Below, piece after piece: positions 25,389 through 34,216 of a stretch of DNA of 64,000 bases (position 1 is its first letter; each line of letters starts with the position of its first letter). Below the pieces are notes generated by a model, which searched no databases, was not told the DNA's origin, and saw nothing but the letters and a program-made list of their open reading frames with translations. A program made the position numbers and the translations under genes. The DNA comes from Candidatus Hydrogenedentota bacterium (GTDB taxonomy: Bacteria; Hydrogenedentota; Hydrogenedentia; Hydrogenedentales; SLHB01): NCBI GenBank assembly GCA_029552745.1, contig JAKPDK010000152.1:186001-250000 (forward strand), written 5' to 3'.

Positions 25389-26816
25389 ATGCTGAAAGAA
25401 ATACCTCCAACAAAACAAACGGTATCGTTTCTTGTTTTGTCCTTTTTTTTAGCCGTGGTTTCTTCCTGGCCGCCAGCAGACCACATTCCATTCGTTAGAA
25501 CAATATTGTACGCTCTCTTCTCTTTTGCTATTTTTCTCGTGTTTGGATATATCCTTCCTCGTCGACTCTCTCTTGCGGTACAAATTCTGTTTGCATTGAT
25601 TAGCGGTATAATCGCAGGCCAATTTCTAAGAATTACAGACCATTCTAGGCTAGCGACGGATGGATGGGGCATAATCGGAACACTTTTTTTGCTGGTATTG
25701 AAACTCCCGATCTTGCCGCTGATTTTCGTTTCCATCGTGTGCGGCGTTGTCGGTATTGGCGATTTCAAAAGGCTGGGCGCCGTTGGGACAAAAACAATTT
25801 TGTATTATCTCGGAACAACAGCCCTAGCCATTCTACTCGGTTTAGTTTTGGTAAATATTGTCCCATTTGATAAAGTTCCAAAAGATAACACTCATACCGT
25901 GTCGAGTCCCAACGATTCATCCCCGCAATCCTTTGGAAGAAAGATTCAGAAGGAAATTCTGCCCCATTACCTAAAAAGTCCCATCATGACCGACCAAAAT
26001 CCCTTAACAGTTATTTTATTTGGGATCATGATGGGAATCGCCCTTGGGGCTACCGGCACAAAGGCGCAACCTGTCATAGAGGTCTTCAGAGGCTTGGACA
26101 CAGCCTTTGCCTATTTAATTCAAGGGATCATGCAGTGGGCGCCCTTAGGTGTTTTTGCCTTAATGACTCATTCCATTACAGAACAAGGCATAGAGTACCT
26201 TATCGTACTTGCACGTTGTTTCCTGACCGTAATAACAGGCCTTCTATTGCATTTTGGGATTCTCATATTTGTGCTTTTGCCTGTCTTGGGTAAGTTTTCA
26301 CCGCGGCAATTTTTGAAGGGCATCGCACCTGCGATTGAAATGGCTTTCAGCACATCTTCAAGTAATGCCACACTGCCCGTAAGCCTCGAATGCATGGCAC
26401 GCCGGGTCGGGACGGACTCAAGCGTGACTCATTTTATGTTGCCACTAGGAGCCACAATAAACATGGACGGCACAGCCCTTTATGTAGCGGTGGCATCCGT
26501 ATTTGTGGCGCGAGTATATGACGTTCCTTTGGGTTTAAGTGGTCAGCTTGTGATTTTTTGGACGGCACTCCTCGTTTCAATAGGTACCGCCGGAGTGCCT
26601 GGAGCGAGCATTGGCTTACTTGGTGTCATATTCCAGGCAACAGGTATTCCTTTGGAAGGTATCAGCATTATTCTGGGAGTGGATCGGATTTTGGATATGT
26701 GCCGTACCGTTGTCAACATTACGGGGGATTGTGTGGGAGTAGTCGTTGTTTCACATTCAGAAGGTTTGGCGATTAGCCCAAGGCGAGACACCGTTGAGGA
26801 GAACCATCGAGAATGA
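25389..26816 (+). CDS. Dicarboxylate/amino acid:cation symporter (DAACS family)
   Basis: A 475-residue secondary transporter of the GltP/DctA/SstT type, taking up glutamate, aspartate or C4-dicarboxylates with Na+ or H+. Family motifs are clear: the Ser-rich re-entrant loop FSTSSSNATLPVSLECM, the NMDGTALY motif in the next helix, the second loop with GTAGVPGAS, and ITGDCVGVVVVSHSEG at the C-terminus, which contains the conserved Asp for substrate binding. About eight membrane helices are present. ATG 25389 is taken as start; the only longer frame begins with TTG at 25374. Its stop overlaps the start of the HAD gene by 4 bp (ATGA). Confidence 0.9.
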   Translation: MLKEIPPTKQTVSFLVLSFFLAVVSSWPPADHIPFVRTILYALFSFAIFLVFGYILPRRLSLAVQILFALISGIIAGQFLRITDHSRLATDGWGIIGTLFLLVLKLPILPLIFVSIVCGVVGIGDFKRLGAVGTKTILYYLGTTALAILLGLVLVNIVPFDKVPKDNTHTVSSPNDSSPQSFGRKIQKEILPHYLKSPIMTDQNPLTVILFGIMMGIALGATGTKAQPVIEVFRGLDTAFAYLIQGIMQWAPLGVFALMTHSITEQGIEYLIVLARCFLTVITGLLLHFGILIFVLLPVLGKFSPRQFLKGIAPAIEMAFSTSSSNATLPVSLECMARRVGTDSSVTHFMLPLGATINMDGTALYVAVASVFVARVYDVPLGLSGQLVIFWTALLVSIGTAGVPGASIGLLGVIFQATGIPLEGISIILGVDRILDMCRTVVNITGDCVGVVVVSHSEGLAISPRRDTVEENHRE

Positions 26817-27505
26817 TTCGAACACAACCTGAAGTTCTAATATGGGACTGGAACGGTACCCTTCTTGACGACGTCAATTTATGCGTGAGGGCTGTAAATG
26901 CGCTTTGCCAAAAACGGAATTTGCCAGAAATAGGTCTAAAGGAATACCAAGAAAAATTCACATTTCCAGTGATTGATTATTACCGCGCTGTGGGTTTCGA
27001 TTTTGTGAAAGAACCGTTTGAGATACCTGCACTTGAGTGGATTACATTTTACTCAAACCGAGTGAAACATGAAGCATTTTTATATCCAGATGCGCTAAAC
27101 GTCTTACGTTGGGCAAAAGAAAATGGTCTGAAGCAAATCATACTTTCCGCTCATCAGAAAGAGATGTTATTAGTGCTTTTGGAACACTTTGGGATCACAC
27201 CTTTTTTTGATTCCATTTGGGCGCTTGAGACCTATGAGGCGAAAGGGAAAACGCACCTGGCGCATGAGATGTTCAACCATTATGAGTTCACTCCCGACTC
27301 GGTCGTACTGATAGGGGATACGCTGCACGATCACGAAGTCGCGCAGGAATTACAGATTCCGTGTTTGCTGGTGGCGCAGGGCCATCAATCTCGGGAAAGA
27401 CTTCTGCAGGCGCGGGTACCGGTTTTGGACAGTCTCAAAGATGTTCCTCCGTATATTGATGCGTGGAGCCGCGACCGGAAAACTCCTCGCATTGTTGACA
27501 AATAA
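26813..27505 (+). CDS. HAD-superfamily phosphatase (phosphoglycolate phosphatase-like)
   Basis: A 230-residue haloacid-dehalogenase-type hydrolase. Motif I is DWNGTLLDD (nucleophile Asp, general-acid position occupied by Asn in this variant), motif II is the Ser of IILSAHQK, and motif III/IV is VVLIGDTLHDHEVAQ. An alpha-helical cap sits between motifs I and II, as in phosphoglycolate and other small-substrate phosphatases. The Asp-to-Asn change at the +2 position of motif I is seen in some families and may lower or alter activity. It is translationally coupled (ATGA) to the upstream symporter. Physiological substrate unknown. Confidence 0.87.
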   Translation: MIRTQPEVLIWDWNGTLLDDVNLCVRAVNALCQKRNLPEIGLKEYQEKFTFPVIDYYRAVGFDFVKEPFEIPALEWITFYSNRVKHEAFLYPDALNVLRWAKENGLKQIILSAHQKEMLLVLLEHFGITPFFDSIWALETYEAKGKTHLAHEMFNHYEFTPDSVVLIGDTLHDHEVAQELQIPCLLVAQGHQSRERLLQARVPVLDSLKDVPPYIDAWSRDRKTPRIVDK

Positions 27506-27521
27506 CATAAAATGATATAGT
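27495..27521 (+). promoter_or_regulatory. Promoter candidate for Tat-exported TIM-barrel gene
   Basis: A perfect TTGACA (27495-27500), partly inside the end of the HAD gene, is followed after 15 bp by TATAGT (27516-27521). The spacer is short, so strength is uncertain. It lies 60 bp before the start at 27581, which has AGGGAGAA upstream. Confidence 0.4.
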
Positions 27522-27580
27522 AGAACAATGTATGTTTGGTAACTGCGAGTGGTTGCCAATTCATTCAAGGGAGAAAAACC

Positions 27581-28393
27581 ATGAAGCGTTTTCTTAGCAG
27601 AAGGGAGTTTCTTGTTTCAAGTGCGGTCTCCGTGCCATTGGTGTCAGGCATTGCCCGCGCAGCACAACAACCGGGAGAAGTGAAAATGGGTGCACAAAGC
27701 TACAGTTTCAGGAAATTTAGTTTCGAAGACTCTATTAAGTGCTTAAAAGAGCTGGGCCTGAACGTCATGGAGTATTGCGGCGTACATTTCCCGTGCGACG
27801 CTACTCATGAAAAATTTGACTACGTAAAGAAGACAATTCTGGAGTCCGGCATTCAGGTGCCATCTTATGGCGTGGAGGGCTTTAGTGGGGACGAAGCGGC
27901 AAACCGGAAGAAGTTCGAGTTTGCAAAAGCGCTGGGAGTTGGCATCTTGACGGCCGATCCAACACCGGATGCCTTTGATAATTTGGAAAAACTGTGTAAA
28001 GAATTTCAGATCAAGATCGCCATCCACAACCATGGTCCCGGTGCCCGATATGACAAAGTCGCTGACACACTAAAGGCTGTGGAAGGACGAACGCCTCTCA
28101 TCGGCGCCTGCGTTGACACTGGCCACGCCATTCGTTCGGGCGAGAAACCCCACGAAGTGATTCGTGCTCTGGGCTCGAGGGTGATCTGTCTGCACCTTAA
28201 AGATTGGGTGCACGGTGGCAAAGAACAAATTCTCGGGGAAGGCGATATCGATTTGTTGGAAGTCGCAAAAGCATTAAAAGCCATCCATTTTTCCGGCCCG
28301 ATCGTGATGGAATATGAAGAAAGCCCAGACAACCCTGTACCAGACATGAAAAAGGGTTGGGCAAACTGGATGAAAGCCTGGAACAACGCCTAA
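27581..28393 (+). CDS. Tat-exported sugar isomerase/epimerase-like TIM barrel
   Basis: A 270-residue xylose-isomerase-like TIM-barrel protein with a twin-arginine signal (SRREFLVSSAVSVPLVSGIARA), so the folded enzyme is likely exported to the periplasm. After cleavage near residue 28 the barrel begins VKMGAQSYSFRKF. Metal-site residues can be traced as IAIHNHG, CVDTGHA (Asp and His), VICLHLKDW (His) and IVMEYE (Glu). ATG 27581 is preferred: AGGGAGAA precedes it and the Tat motif then sits at residues 6-13. The longer ORF from 27536 adds nothing recognisable. The gene ends just before a strong terminator and converges on the alcohol dehydrogenase. Substrate unknown, probably a sugar or sugar acid. 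Confidence 0.88.
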   Translation: MKRFLSRREFLVSSAVSVPLVSGIARAAQQPGEVKMGAQSYSFRKFSFEDSIKCLKELGLNVMEYCGVHFPCDATHEKFDYVKKTILESGIQVPSYGVEGFSGDEAANRKKFEFAKALGVGILTADPTPDAFDNLEKLCKEFQIKIAIHNHGPGARYDKVADTLKAVEGRTPLIGACVDTGHAIRSGEKPHEVIRALGSRVICLHLKDWVHGGKEQILGEGDIDLLEVAKALKAIHFSGPIVMEYEESPDNPVPDMKKGWANWMKAWNNA

Positions 28394-28410
28394 TACCTTG
28401 AGCAAGTTGT

Positions 28411-28444
28411 GGGCGTCTTTGCAAAAGCAGAGACGCCCTGTTTT
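28411..28444 (+). terminator. Rho-independent terminator
   Basis: A 12-bp stem with one G-U pair: 28411-28422 (GGGCGTCTTTGC) pairs with 28427-28438 (GCAGAGACGCCC) around an AAAA loop, followed by TGTTTT. The T-tract lies on the plus strand, so it ends transcription of the TIM-barrel gene. The convergent dehydrogenase gene has no matching T-tract here. Confidence 0.85.
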
Positions 28445-28448
28445 CGGT

Positions 28449-29495
28449 TCATTGTCCGTTAGGGTGAAGTATGATTTTCATCCCTTCCCGTCTTTCCATG
28501 ACTTCAAATGCCTCATGAATTCTATCCAAGGAAAAAGAATGAGTTATTAGAGGTTTGACCCGAACGCGACCTCTTTCCAAAAGTCTTACAGCCAGTTCGT
28601 GGTGACGTGGCACACTCCCGTGAGAACCAGTGACAAAACATTCTTTGTAGTGAATCGTATTTGACAACACAGACAAAGGTCTGGCGTCTTTTCCAAGTCC
28701 GCCGAAAAGATTCACATAGCCTCGATGGGCGACCATTTGAATGGCTTGTTCGTGAGACTCAACGGAGCCACAAGTCGTCAAAACAATATCGGGACCTTCT
28801 CCCTCTGTCTCTTCCAGACATCGTTTCACGACATCTTCCTCTTCAGAGGCTATGTAGACATCTGCCCCGTAGGTTTTAGCTATCTCCATTCTCAGTCGGC
28901 TCCGCTGCACGGCAATGACTTTGACCGCCCCCATAGCCCTAGCGAGATCTATCATCATGCACCCGATGGGTCCCAGGCCAATGATGACGACAGTTTTCCC
29001 TAAACACATATTCACAATTTCCAACCCGTTGATGGCGCAAGCCAACGGTTCCGCTAATGCCGCCTCATCAAAACTAAGACTATTGTGAAAAGGTGTGACG
29101 GGACCTTCCTTCAAAAGTAAGGGCGGCAGGAGCATATATTGGGCAAACCCGCCCGGAATTTGATAACCGACGGCGTAATTGATTTTACAGTTGTTACCCA
29201 TTCCATTGCGACACCATTTGCAAATCCCGCATGGCACATCCGCACCGATAGCAACTCTTTGACCTTCTTTGAATTTAGAGACGGCACTACCGGTTTTGAC
29301 AATGGTCCCTGATATCTCATGGCCAATGATTGCAGGAAGTTTGACCCTAGGGTTTCCATGTCGCAATATTCGTAAATCTGAACCACAAAGCGCCACAGAC
29401 TCTACACGGAGTAATGCAGAATCGCTTGTGACTTCAGGTATCGGCATCTCTTCTAATTCAATAGTGTTAGGGTTCTTCAAAACGGCTGCAAGCAT
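28449..29495 (-). CDS. Zinc-dependent medium-chain alcohol/polyol dehydrogenase
   Basis: A 348-residue MDR-family dehydrogenase resembling sorbitol, threonine and galactitol dehydrogenases. The catalytic zinc site is seen in CGSDLRIL and GHEISG, and the structural zinc Cys4 cluster in PCGICKWCRNGMGNNC. The NAD(P)-binding fold has IIGLGPIGCMMIDLARAMGA. Without database comparison the substrate (polyol, sugar alcohol or threonine-like) is open; the surrounding sugar enzymes favour a polyol. It is divergent from the Gfo/Idh/MocA gene at 29702, with a 206-bp gap that holds an inverted repeat, and convergent with the TIM-barrel gene. Confidence 0.9.
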   Translation of the reverse strand: MLAAVLKNPNTIELEEMPIPEVTSDSALLRVESVALCGSDLRILRHGNPRVKLPAIIGHEISGTIVKTGSAVSKFKEGQRVAIGADVPCGICKWCRNGMGNNCKINYAVGYQIPGGFAQYMLLPPLLLKEGPVTPFHNSLSFDEAALAEPLACAINGLEIVNMCLGKTVVIIGLGPIGCMMIDLARAMGAVKVIAVQRSRLRMEIAKTYGADVYIASEEEDVVKRCLEETEGEGPDIVLTTCGSVESHEQAIQMVAHRGYVNLFGGLGKDARPLSVLSNTIHYKECFVTGSHGSVPRHHELAVRLLERGRVRVKPLITHSFSLDRIHEAFEVMERREGMKIILHPNGQ

Positions 29496-29509
29496 ATAGA
29501 CCTCACGTG

Positions 29510-29550
29510 AAAAAGTGGCTTGTTTTTGGGTAGTGTATTATGCACTTTTT
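29510..29550. other. Inverted repeat in the dehydrogenase promoter region
   Basis: AAAAAGTG (29510-29517) and CACTTTTT (29543-29550) form 8-bp arms with a 25-bp gap, just upstream of the dehydrogenase start. This could be an operator or spaced half-sites. The arms are A/T-rich, so chance is possible. Confidence 0.3.
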
Positions 29551-29701
29551 GAGAACAAAAACGAAATACAAAAGAAAAATAGATACTTGATTACAATGGT
29601 GTTCAAATATTGAAAATAGGGGTTCATGCCAAATAAAGTAGAGATTCTTGTATTGGTTGCCTCTAAACAATAAAGGAGTGTAGATACAGAAGGAGTAACC
29701 T

Positions 29702-30577
29702 ATGTTTCGTTTGGGGATTGTAGGTTCCGATAACAGTCACGCCATTCAATTCGCATCATTGGCTAATCTGGAAGAAGGAGTTGGCGGCTTTCGGATTCCT
29801 GATGTTCAGGTAACCCACATTTACGGTATTGATCCCGAACGGACAAAAGAGGTTGCTGAAAAATCTCGTATACCCCATATCGTAGAAAATCTGAAAGACA
29901 TGATTGGCGCCGTTGATGGTATTGCTTGTGTATGGCGACATGGGAGTCGACACCTCAAAGATACGCTACCGTTTCTCGAAGCGGGAATCCCTGCCTTTGT
30001 AGACAAGCCGCTCGCTGCGAGCGTAGAAGATGCAGAAAAACTAATCGAGGCAGCTCAAAAAGCCGGGGTGGGGTTTACCTCTTTTTCGACCTTACGCTAC
30101 GCCGTATCCACAGTTCAATTTATAAATCATCTTTCGGAAACCGTGGGGGAGATCAGAGCCGGCGTCAGCACGGGACCCGCCGACCGTTCTAGTGAATACG
30201 ACGGTATCTTTTTCTATGGTATTCATGCTGTGGAGATGATGCATGCCGTGTTTGGATACGGGTGTACAAGGGTCACGGCAGTGGAACACGGCAAGAACGT
30301 GATGGCGGTGTGTCAATTGCCTCAAGAGGTTCTTGTAACATTGAATTTCTTAGGTAACGCCACCTATGTTTTTAATGTCACGGTGTTTGGCACCAAAGGT
30401 TGGCAGTCCCACGCGGTGGACTCCAGCACGTGTTATTACGAAGGGATGAAGACGTTCCTTGATTGTTTGCGCACGGGCAAATGGCCACTATCAGCAGAAC
30501 AACTCCTCGAACCGGTCAAAATCCTCGCAGCTGTAGAGGAATCTATCAAGACAGGGAAACCTGTTCTTCTAGGCTAG
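29702..30577 (+). CDS. Gfo/Idh/MocA-like oxidoreductase, short form
   Basis: A 291-residue Rossmann-fold oxidoreductase. The dinucleotide fold starts LGIVGSDNSHAIQFA; the family's E/D-K-P motif appears as FVDKPLAAS. The C-terminal domain, including FYGIHAVEMMHAVFG with the conserved His, is about 70 residues shorter than the 355-residue paralogue at 4340. AAGGAG lies six bases upstream of the ATG. The neighbours (zinc dehydrogenase divergent, UroD-like protein convergent with a 9-bp gap) suggest a small catabolic locus. Substrate unknown. The second residue of the usual G-x-G-x-x-G is intact but the third Gly is Asn-Ser, a common variant. Confidence 0.84.
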   Translation: MFRLGIVGSDNSHAIQFASLANLEEGVGGFRIPDVQVTHIYGIDPERTKEVAEKSRIPHIVENLKDMIGAVDGIACVWRHGSRHLKDTLPFLEAGIPAFVDKPLAASVEDAEKLIEAAQKAGVGFTSFSTLRYAVSTVQFINHLSETVGEIRAGVSTGPADRSSEYDGIFFYGIHAVEMMHAVFGYGCTRVTAVEHGKNVMAVCQLPQEVLVTLNFLGNATYVFNVTVFGTKGWQSHAVDSSTCYYEGMKTFLDCLRTGKWPLSAEQLLEPVKILAAVEESIKTGKPVLLG

Positions 30578-30586
30578 TTTCGAGCG

Positions 30587-31708
30587 TCACTCCTCCGGTG
30601 TAACCGTGCGGATTGCAATTTCTGCCGCTTCAGCAAATTCCAAGACCCGCTGATCCGGTGTACCGTACTCAATATCTGCCATAACAATATCACAGGGACT
30701 CAATTCTTTTCGGATACGGAATATATCGTCCTGAATTTCATCAACGGTTTTTGAAGTAAGGTCTTTGGGATTGTACATTACTGCTCTACGTGTATTGGGG
30801 CAAAACTTCTTCACCCTCGCCAAATCTGAGTCCAACCCCATATCTATGTATCCAAGAGTGCGAATACTAGCATAGTATGGAATGTATGGGTCGACATTCC
30901 AAGCGCAATTGTGGATGCCGAAGTAGTCAAAGGAATCGGATATTCTCTTATCATACGGCATGATGAATTCGCGGTATTGTTCACCCGAAATCATGTTTAC
31001 AAGACAGTTGCTCACTGAGGCATGCCGTACAATAAATCCTGTTGCCGCTTGCCGTCGGTAGACAAGTTTCATGCCTTCTATCATTGTTAGCGTTACAACT
31101 TCAAACACATGATGCGCCAAGTTTGGATTGGTCATTATGTCCAAAAAAATGGCTTCTCCACGAAGACGCTGAGCGTTGTTTAGAACTCCTTGCCAATTTA
31201 AGTAACCTGTAACACGCCCGAATTCGCGTTCTATCCAATCGATTTGGTCCATGATATTCGCGAAAACGGGGGAGGAGGACAGGTCTGGCACTCCGAGACG
31301 AGCCGCTGCCTGGTCATCCAGATATTCGTGTCGCGCCACAGGCCAATTGTCCGGAAAGAATTGTGCCGATACACCAAAAAGCATGGAAACTGTAAGGGCG
31401 CCAAAAACGCCGTCTATGGTTGCGGGCTGCTCCTCCGGATTTGGTCCTCCCAATCGCAGTTGCGGAAACCTACGGTTCAACTCCTTCCTCATGCATATTA
31501 CCGTCGCGTATCGGTACTCCGGGTCGGTATGCCACTTTTCTCCAAAGTCAATTCCACAATGCTTGTGGAACCACCGTGGTGTGAAGCCGAACTCGACCCG
31601 CATTTCAGACTCTGTGCCGTCACACGGGGCACGAGTAGCAGGAGCGGAAGGGAAGATATAGCTTCGCAACTGATGTTGAAAGTGTTTTTCAGCGGGCGTG
31701 TCCGACAT
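30587..31708 (-). CDS. Uroporphyrinogen decarboxylase-like protein
   Basis: A 373-residue protein with the TIM-barrel outline of the UroD/MtaA/CmuA superfamily (MTNPNLAHHVFEVVTLTMIEGMKLVYRRQ; VSNCLVNMISGEQYREFIMPYDKRI; FGIHNCAWNVDPYIP). In this superfamily the SPxxYxxFxxPYxK segment and the following HxCG/C region shape the active site. The GIHNC Cys could hold a metal, as in corrinoid methyltransferases. True heme UroD is unlikely: the N-terminal Arg/Asp substrate motif is missing. Start 31708 has GGAGG five bases upstream; 31720 is a longer in-frame ATG. Members like this are abundant in Lentisphaerota and Planctomycetota, often beside sugar enzymes, with unknown function. Confidence 0.75.
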   Translation of the reverse strand: MSDTPAEKHFQHQLRSYIFPSAPATRAPCDGTESEMRVEFGFTPRWFHKHCGIDFGEKWHTDPEYRYATVICMRKELNRRFPQLRLGGPNPEEQPATIDGVFGALTVSMLFGVSAQFFPDNWPVARHEYLDDQAAARLGVPDLSSSPVFANIMDQIDWIEREFGRVTGYLNWQGVLNNAQRLRGEAIFLDIMTNPNLAHHVFEVVTLTMIEGMKLVYRRQAATGFIVRHASVSNCLVNMISGEQYREFIMPYDKRISDSFDYFGIHNCAWNVDPYIPYYASIRTLGYIDMGLDSDLARVKKFCPNTRRAVMYNPKDLTSKTVDEIQDDIFRIRKELSPCDIVMADIEYGTPDQRVLEFAEAAEIAIRTVTPEE

Positions 31709-31742
31709 AAGCTCCTCCATTCCGTCAGGTAACGTTTCGAAA

Positions 31743-34025
31743 CTAGTTTTGAGCTGAATCTAACGCGAACTTCGCCAGCAGTAATGCTCCATTCTTGGCA
31801 TGCTCGCCGACCTCAAGGGTGGGACCTACGCAGCTGGGACAGCCCTCTTTGCATTCACATCCACTTACTAGCGAAACCGCAGCGCTCAACAGACGGTCGC
31901 AATGTGTGAATATTTTTTCACTGAATCCCACACCTCCCGGATAGGTCTCGTAAATGAAAACAGTAGGCTTTTGCGATAGTGGCGCCCGCAACATTCCTGT
32001 CGCCCGCACATCGGTTAGATCACACAGTATATGCACGGGCGCCACTTGTCTTAATGTATTTGCTAAACCGTGAAGAGCTTCTGTCAGTTGGCTTTGGCTT
32101 AACTTCAGGAGTTCGGAGATTTCTGCAGGAAACTCCAGCCAAAATGCCGCCGTGTGCATGGTGGTTTCCGGTAAGTGAATCTCTCCCCAACCGACGTTTT
32201 CGTGAGTTCCAAACTTAATTTTCTTGTAAATGGTGGGCAACCACGTGACACTGACTTCACCCGTATACTTATTTACCCGATTCAATTCTCCCTGATTCAA
32301 GGAGTGAATAACTCGCACGTCCGCTTTCACTTCGGCATCTGTATAATAGTCCACCTCGACAGGGCGGGCATAGGCTTTCCGATCCTCCAAGTCCAACCGT
32401 TCGATTGTGTATTGTTCGCTCTGGTGAATATAGATAGCGTTCTCGTATACCTCAACGGGTGCGGAGAATAGGTCGACTTCCCCAATTACGCGGCCTCCCT
32501 GAGTCACATCCAAAATGACTACATTACCGGGAGCAGCTGTACGCAAACTGATATCCTCTGCCGGATAGGCGTCGGCACTCCAATACCATTTATTTCCCGT
32601 GTGACGAAGAATTCGCTGATCGGCAAGGTATTGTAAAATCTCGCGAGTGGATACAGGATCCAAACCAAACGACTCGTTGTCCTCAAAGGGCATTTCGAAT
32701 GCCGCACATTTGATGTGGTTGGTGACAATGATTAAATTGTTTGTATCCACGGTGGCATTTTCTGGAGCCTGCTCAAAAAAGTACTCTGGATGACTGATGA
32801 TGTATTGATCGAGCGGGCTACTAGAAGCAACCAGAATGATCAAGGAAACGTCTGAGCGCCTTCCGGCACGCCCCGCTTGTTGCCATGTACTGGCAATACT
32901 ACCTGCATAGCCGGTCATGATGCACACATCGAGAGAACCAATGTCAATACCCAATTCCAGCGCATTTGTGCTGACGACCGTCAGAATCTCGCCGGTACGT
33001 AGTCCTTTTTCAATGGCACGACGCTCTGTCGGAAGATACCCACCTCGATAGGCGCGCACAAGGTTAGGGTCTCTTCCTGTGCGTTGGACTGCCTCTTTGA
33101 GATAGGTCGCCAGTATCTCCACACGAAGGCGGCTTCTCGCAAATACGATGGACTGGACTTCTTTGGAGAGCATCAGAGCGGCGAGTCGACTGGCTTCTTT
33201 AACAGAAGACTGACGAATACCAAGTTCTGCATTCACCACGGGTGGGTTATAAAAAAGAAAGTGCTTTTCGCCTGCGGGAGCCCCGTTCCGGTCGATAAGG
33301 GTGACCGGCTCTTCTATCAGTTTTTCTGCTATTTCCTTTGGATTGTTAATCGTCGCGCTACAACAGATAAAGTGCGGTCGAGAACCGTAAAAAGAACATA
33401 TTCGTTTCAGGCGACGGATGACGTTCCCCAAATGACTTCCAAAAACCCCTCTATAATGGTGAATCTCATCGATCACAACGTATTTGAGGTTTTCAAAAAG
33501 CTTCATCCAGATTGTGTGATGAGGCAGAATACCTGTGTGAAGCATATCCGGATTTGTAACCACAATGTGTCCGGCATTGCGCACAGCTTGCCTGGCAGAA
33601 GAAGGCGTATCCCCATCAAACGTGTAAGCTCCAATGCGTACGTTAAGCCCCTCAATCATTTCCTGTAATTCGTTCAGCTGGTCTTGAGCAAGTGCCTTTG
33701 TAGGAAAGAGATACAGGGCACGGGACTCCGAGTCTTCTAGTAAAGCGTTTAAAACCGGCACGTTGTAACAAAGCGTCTTTCCTGAGGCAGTTGGAGTGAC
33801 AACACAAACATTCTCCCCGCGTAAAACGTTTTCAATGGCTTCCGCTTGGTGGGTGTAAAGGTAGTGAATATTTCTACGTTCAAGAGCCTTCTTGATTTTT
33901 GCGTTCATGCGCGGTGGAAACTCGGCAAACTCTGCCGGTTTTGCCGGTACGGTTTTCCACGCGGTTAGATGTTGCGTGAATGCAGGATCAGACCTTAGTT
34001 TATCAATAATCTGTGATACGTTCAT
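31743..34025 (-). CDS. mrfA: DEAD/DEAH-type helicase with C-terminal zinc domain (MrfA/YprA family)
   Basis: A 760-residue superfamily 2 helicase. Walker A is TPTASGKT, Walker B VIDEIHHYRG, motif III SATI, motif VI QQAGRAGRR. A C-terminal DUF1998/MZB-type domain holds four Cys in CECKEGCPSCVG. This layout matches Bacillus subtilis MrfA (YprA), which repairs mitomycin C adducts and acts with the nuclease MrfB; no MrfB-like gene is visible here. The start at 34025 (MNVSQIIDKL) has AAGGG about nine bases upstream. The longer frame from 34121 adds 32 residues with no family match. It is divergent from the FHA-GAF kinase and followed 35 bp later by the UroD-like gene. Confidence 0.9.
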   Translation of the reverse strand: MNVSQIIDKLRSDPAFTQHLTAWKTVPAKPAEFAEFPPRMNAKIKKALERRNIHYLYTHQAEAIENVLRGENVCVVTPTASGKTLCYNVPVLNALLEDSESRALYLFPTKALAQDQLNELQEMIEGLNVRIGAYTFDGDTPSSARQAVRNAGHIVVTNPDMLHTGILPHHTIWMKLFENLKYVVIDEIHHYRGVFGSHLGNVIRRLKRICSFYGSRPHFICCSATINNPKEIAEKLIEEPVTLIDRNGAPAGEKHFLFYNPPVVNAELGIRQSSVKEASRLAALMLSKEVQSIVFARSRLRVEILATYLKEAVQRTGRDPNLVRAYRGGYLPTERRAIEKGLRTGEILTVVSTNALELGIDIGSLDVCIMTGYAGSIASTWQQAGRAGRRSDVSLIILVASSSPLDQYIISHPEYFFEQAPENATVDTNNLIIVTNHIKCAAFEMPFEDNESFGLDPVSTREILQYLADQRILRHTGNKWYWSADAYPAEDISLRTAAPGNVVILDVTQGGRVIGEVDLFSAPVEVYENAIYIHQSEQYTIERLDLEDRKAYARPVEVDYYTDAEVKADVRVIHSLNQGELNRVNKYTGEVSVTWLPTIYKKIKFGTHENVGWGEIHLPETTMHTAAFWLEFPAEISELLKLSQSQLTEALHGLANTLRQVAPVHILCDLTDVRATGMLRAPLSQKPTVFIYETYPGGVGFSEKIFTHCDRLLSAAVSLVSGCECKEGCPSCVGPTLEVGEHAKNGALLLAKFALDSAQN

Positions 34026-34138
34026 CGGGAGAATACCCTTGCGAATCTCTTTGGTCTTCACTATACCATCGACGTTCAACAGCTGACAAAAGTACGTGAC
34101 AATCTGATGTTGGCGCAACAATACTTTCTAAGAAATAT

Positions 34139-34168
34139 TTGTTAAGACATACTTTAAAACTTTACTAT
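34139..34168 (+). promoter_or_regulatory. Promoter candidate for FHA-GAF histidine kinase
   Basis: TTGTTA (34139-34144), an 18-bp spacer and TACTAT (34163-34168) lie about 50 bp before the ATG at 34217, which has a strong AAGAAGGGGG ribosome site. Good hexamers in an A/T-rich 95-bp divergent gap. Confidence 0.5.
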
Positions 34169-34216
34169 ATCATTGCAGTTACAGAGTAACCTTACAGAAT
34201 AAGAAGGGGGAACGTT

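Noticed and set aside
29624-29671. 15-codon leader-like frame before the Gfo/Idh/MocA gene
   Set aside because: AGGGG precedes the ATG, but there is no regulatory codon run or paired hairpins to suggest attenuation.
33084-33668. Plus-strand open frame of 194 codons opposite the helicase
   Set aside because: Shadow of the helicase core; no ribosome site and no motif.
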